From assembly GCF_002994745.2 (NCBI RefSeq), contig NC_037088.1:58050397-58114396 (forward strand): 64,000 nt of DNA, given 5' to 3'. The notes below the pieces were generated by a model. It did no database searches. It was given only the letters and a program-made list of their open reading frames with translations, and was not told the DNA's origin. The stretch comes from Rosa chinensis (Eukaryota; Streptophyta; Magnoliopsida; Rosales; Rosaceae). A program made the position numbers and the translations under genes. Shown piece after piece: positions 61,672 through 64,000 of this stretch (position 1 is the stretch's first letter; every line of letters begins with the position of its first letter).

Positions 61672-61897
61672 TGACTTCCCCAACTCTCTTCCCTTTCACC
61701 TATTGGTCCGGTGAAGCTTCATATATTTATACCCCCAAGCCCTCTTCAGTTCCTCAACCCTCTTCAACCATTTTCTTCCCTTCATGGTTTATTTAAGCAG
61801 AGTCAGTCTTCTCTTCTACCTAGTGGAAGTGGGTCTCTTTTATTTTAACTATTTTTGTTGGTCTTTCATATTTGTGTAGTTCGACTCGTTCCTTCAG

Positions 61898-61904
61898 TAT
61901 ATAA
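61898..61904 (+). promoter_or_regulatory. TATA box of MIR172
   Basis: TATATAA in a cagtatataagg context. Transcription would start roughly 61928-61938, about 145 bases before the hairpin, which suits a plant pri-miRNA. Confidence 0.6.
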
Positions 61905-62094
61905 GGTCGCCCTAAACCCTTACTAGCCCCCCACTTTGCTTTTTCTATTCTTGGTATATATCATCAGATCTAGGGTTAGAGAATTAGGGTTTCCTCCAGT
62001 CCTCCGCAGCCCTCTAATCCGATTTGGATGAGTCGATGAACGACGAAGATGATCTGATCTGATCTGAAAGAAAATCCAGTCAGTATTTGCGGGT

Positions 62095-62115
62095 GGAGCA
62101 TCTTCAAGATTCACA
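62095..62115 (+). ncRNA. miR172* (predicted)
   Basis: 21 nt on the 5' arm, ending AAGATTCACA. Its position follows from the 2-nt 3' overhang rule against the mature strand. Confidence 0.8.
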
Positions 62116-62177
62116 ATCTATAAGGGGCGTCTTAGGCTTAACTTTGTTGATAAAGCCAGCCCCTTAAGTTAGATATG

Positions 62178-62198
62178 GGAATCTTGATGATGCTGCAG
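62178..62198 (+). ncRNA. Mature miR172 (predicted)
   Basis: 21 nt on the 3' arm. The 5' G instead of the more common A or U places it with the GGAATC-type members of the family. The exact 5' end could be one base upstream, since three G precede the A. Confidence 0.9.
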
Positions 62199-62214
62199 CG
62201 GCAAATAAATGACT

Positions 62215-64000
62215 ATTTTACACACTTGCAGTGACCTAGCTCTACATGGATCCATTACCAGGATGATGAACTTCAAAATCATGGTAAATATTTTTTAATT
62301 CTTTTATTTATAATTTTTGAGATGGATAGTGATGCTTAAGGATTTATTAACCATACGAGAACAAGAACAAGGACATATATTGTTATCTTTTAGTTTTAAT
62401 CATGTACTTTAAATTCAATCTCGACAGTCATGCTTATGATTCTATTGGCCGGTTGCTTTGTTTAAGTACTCAACATGGTTTGGGGTTTGTGTCGGTTAGC
62501 TTTTCTTCCAATTCCACTTGCCCCATTTCGATTTTTACAATTACAATGGTTCTAGCTAGCTGTCCATATTGAGACATAGCCCGAGTTGTGGGGACCGGCC
62601 AGGACGATCCTTGATCTCAGTGGTTATTGTAGCTAAGAAATTCTGTTAAGTTATTGGAGTAATATCTCTGGGGATGTTGGGTAATAATTTTTCTGAGTTT
62701 GCAGAACTGGGGATTTCAGGAATGTCTTCTGGGCTAAAATGTGTACCCCATATTGATTTCGCCGATCATTTTGAGCCCTGTAAGATATTTCATGTCTTAT
62801 ATTCCTGCAGCTAGCTTTCGCCAGATTGGTCACAATCTTTTTCTTTTGAGACATGATTTTGTTTGGAATATGGAACAAGTCATACCCCCAATAATGTATT
62901 TTCCATGGCGAGGAGGCCGTACTAAACTGAAATCTACCCTTTACTTTTTACTGGGTCTGTATTCACAAGAGAATGCTTTTATCTAATAATAGCAGTTGTG
63001 AAAATGGGGTGATTTTTACTGCTTTTATATATAGATGATGCTGAGTACCATTTTAGGGTTTCGATTAGTGTAACTCCACACATCAATTAATGTAGCAGTT
63101 CACTATATATGATGATTTTCTTAACATTATGATCCAAAGGAAACGCTTTAGATTTCATTTCATCAAAGTTTTTATATGTATGTGTGTCTGTTTTGCCTTA
63201 ATTCACTCCTGTGAGTAACATAGTGCGAGTGATTTGTCTATCTCGCTGTTGATTTACAACTACTTCGATCAGTAGCTGTGTCATTTCACAACAGCTTAAT
63301 GCTCTTAATGTGCTGTATATCATTGGAAAACATTGATGATCTTGATTGCAGTGATTGTGTATTTATGTGCAACAATTTTGCAAATATATCCCAAAATGAA
63401 ATACATGTCAAGGCAAACCTTGTGCATCAGAAGCAAATTTTAACCTACTATATGCATGTGCATATATAATATACTCCAATAAATTTAAAAGGATCTCTCA
63501 CACTACTCTTTTGGAATATTACTCCAATAACTTTAAAAGGATCTCTCACACTTCTCTTTTGGAATATTACTTGCACTTTCATTCCATGAGGACTTGATTT
63601 CTCCATGCATTATAGATCGATCTGTAGCTATGAGATTGAACTGAGCATAGATTCCTTGGTTTCTCCATACATATATGCATGCATGTAAGCTTGAATGGAT
63701 CAGAATTTCCTTATTTTTTTGTTGTAATGTTTAATACATTGCCTCTTGTTGAATCTCAAGTTAAAGCACGTATCTTGAATCATCCTGTGCATTTGAAGGG
63801 TTTGCTAGGATAGATGAAGAGCCAGGATACATCCTGTGCATTTGAAGAGGCAGTGCTTCAATCTTTAATAACTGAAAATCTGCCTCTTCATTTTTACTTT
63901 TCGTTTATTCAATTTGGAGATACTATATATTGTCAGGGTGTAACTTTTTATAAGAGAGTGAAATTCACATTCTCCATTTCATAATCATATTTCATGTTTT
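62215..64000. other. Downstream part of the MIR172 transcript and intergenic DNA
   Basis: No coding region recognised. A direct repeat of actccaataaatttaaaaggatctctcaca type occurs at about 63473-63505 and 63521-63553. The pri-miRNA end and introns cannot be fixed from sequence alone. Confidence 0.45.

Larger units (their letters stand above)
56189..61890. other. Long stretch without a protein gene, upstream of MIR172
   Basis: 5.7 kb of AT-rich DNA with only short, unconvincing frames. Landmarks: four tacg repeats near 56683-56700, a T run at 57189-57209, an AG microsatellite at 58317-58349, a GGGTCA hexamer array at 61240-61267 and two CT microsatellites at 61605-61627 and 61650-61671. It may hold the distal regulatory sequence of MIR172, but I cannot show this. 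Confidence 0.5.
62078..62214 (+). ncRNA. MIR172: MIR172 precursor hairpin
   Basis: A 137-base stem-loop. The 3' arm holds a 21-nt sequence at 62178-62198 (starting GGAATCTTGATG, ending CTGCAG) that is a known form of miR172. The 5' arm at 62095-62115 (starting GGAGCATCTTC) is its star strand. Pairing in the duplex is broken by one central U-U, one G-G near the end and the first base, with a 2-nt 3' overhang on the star strand. Below the duplex the stem goes on between agtcagtatttgc and gcaaataaatgact. Above it, further pairing (aaggggc with gccccttaa, ggctt with aaagcc) leads to a small loop. miR172 represses AP2/TOE-type transcription factors and thereby controls phase change, flowering and floral organ identity. 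The primary transcript probably extends beyond 62284, where a gtaaat donor-like site occurs. Confidence 0.95.

Noticed and set aside
1..64000. CRISPR arrays, rRNA genes, bacterial or organellar operons
   Set aside because: No spaced direct repeats of that kind, no rRNA sequence, and the gene structures are nuclear plant genes.

Overview
The window is nuclear DNA of a eudicot plant. The evidence is spliced genes with GT-AG introns, a GRAS transcription factor, CC-NBS-LRR resistance genes, a MIR172 hairpin, and plant-type Ty3/gypsy, L1, hAT and PIF/Harbinger elements. The gene content and element style would suit Rosaceae, but nothing in the sequence proves the family.

Layout. 0.4-2.6 kb (+): an intact LISCL-type GRAS gene. 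3.9-6.8 kb (+): CC-NB-LRR gene 1, intact and apparently intronless in its coding part. 6.8-10.6 kb: its 3' flank, made of noncoding modules that recur downstream of NLR 2. 10.6-18.7 kb: a three-layer nest, in which a PIF/Harbinger-like MITE was entered by a chromovirus-type gypsy element (minus strand, 216-bp LTRs differing at one base, TSD ttttt), which itself holds a 1.7-kb solo LTR (TSD catac). 18.9-19.1 kb: a relic of an NLR LRR end, next to a hAT MITE (19.2-20.1 kb). 20.4-23.2 kb: a second, larger solo LTR (TSD taatc). 23.4-25.0 kb: tandem duplications, AT repeats, a short perfect palindrome and a 165-bp near-perfect hairpin. 25.2-28.0 kb (+): NLR 2, a close paralogue of NLR 1 broken by a one-base deletion in its MHD-like motif. 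28-33 kb: repeated 3' flank modules. 33.2-34.2 kb: a hAT-like element carrying two tRNA-like Pol III cassettes. 34.8 kb: a SINE.

35.9-46.2 kb is a compact housekeeping block: a six-exon FtsJ-type 2'-O-ribose methyltransferase (+), then convergently a ten-exon FZR3/CCS52B-type APC/C activator (-) and a twelve-exon ARP5, an INO80 subunit (-). For these three genes I resolved every exon by splice sites and reading phase (236, 481 and 717 aa).

46.8-47.7 kb: a short non-autonomous LINE-like insertion with a 17-bp TSD. 52.1-56.2 kb: a decayed L1 LINE (-) with a target duplication. 56.2-61.9 kb: no protein gene seen. 62.08-62.21 kb (+): a MIR172 precursor with clear miRNA and miRNA* arms, downstream of a TATA box at 61.9 kb. 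This is the main non-protein gene of the window.

The genes do not form one pathway. The coherent stories are a small NLR cluster (one intact gene, one frameshifted gene, one LRR relic) expanded by duplication and invaded by transposons, and a gene-poor stretch that ends in a developmental microRNA locus. I found no CRISPR, rRNA or functional tRNA gene, and nothing I would call a wholly new system. The best leads are the NLR 2 lesion, the 165-bp hairpin upstream of it, the repeated NLR 3' modules and the Pol III-bearing hAT element.
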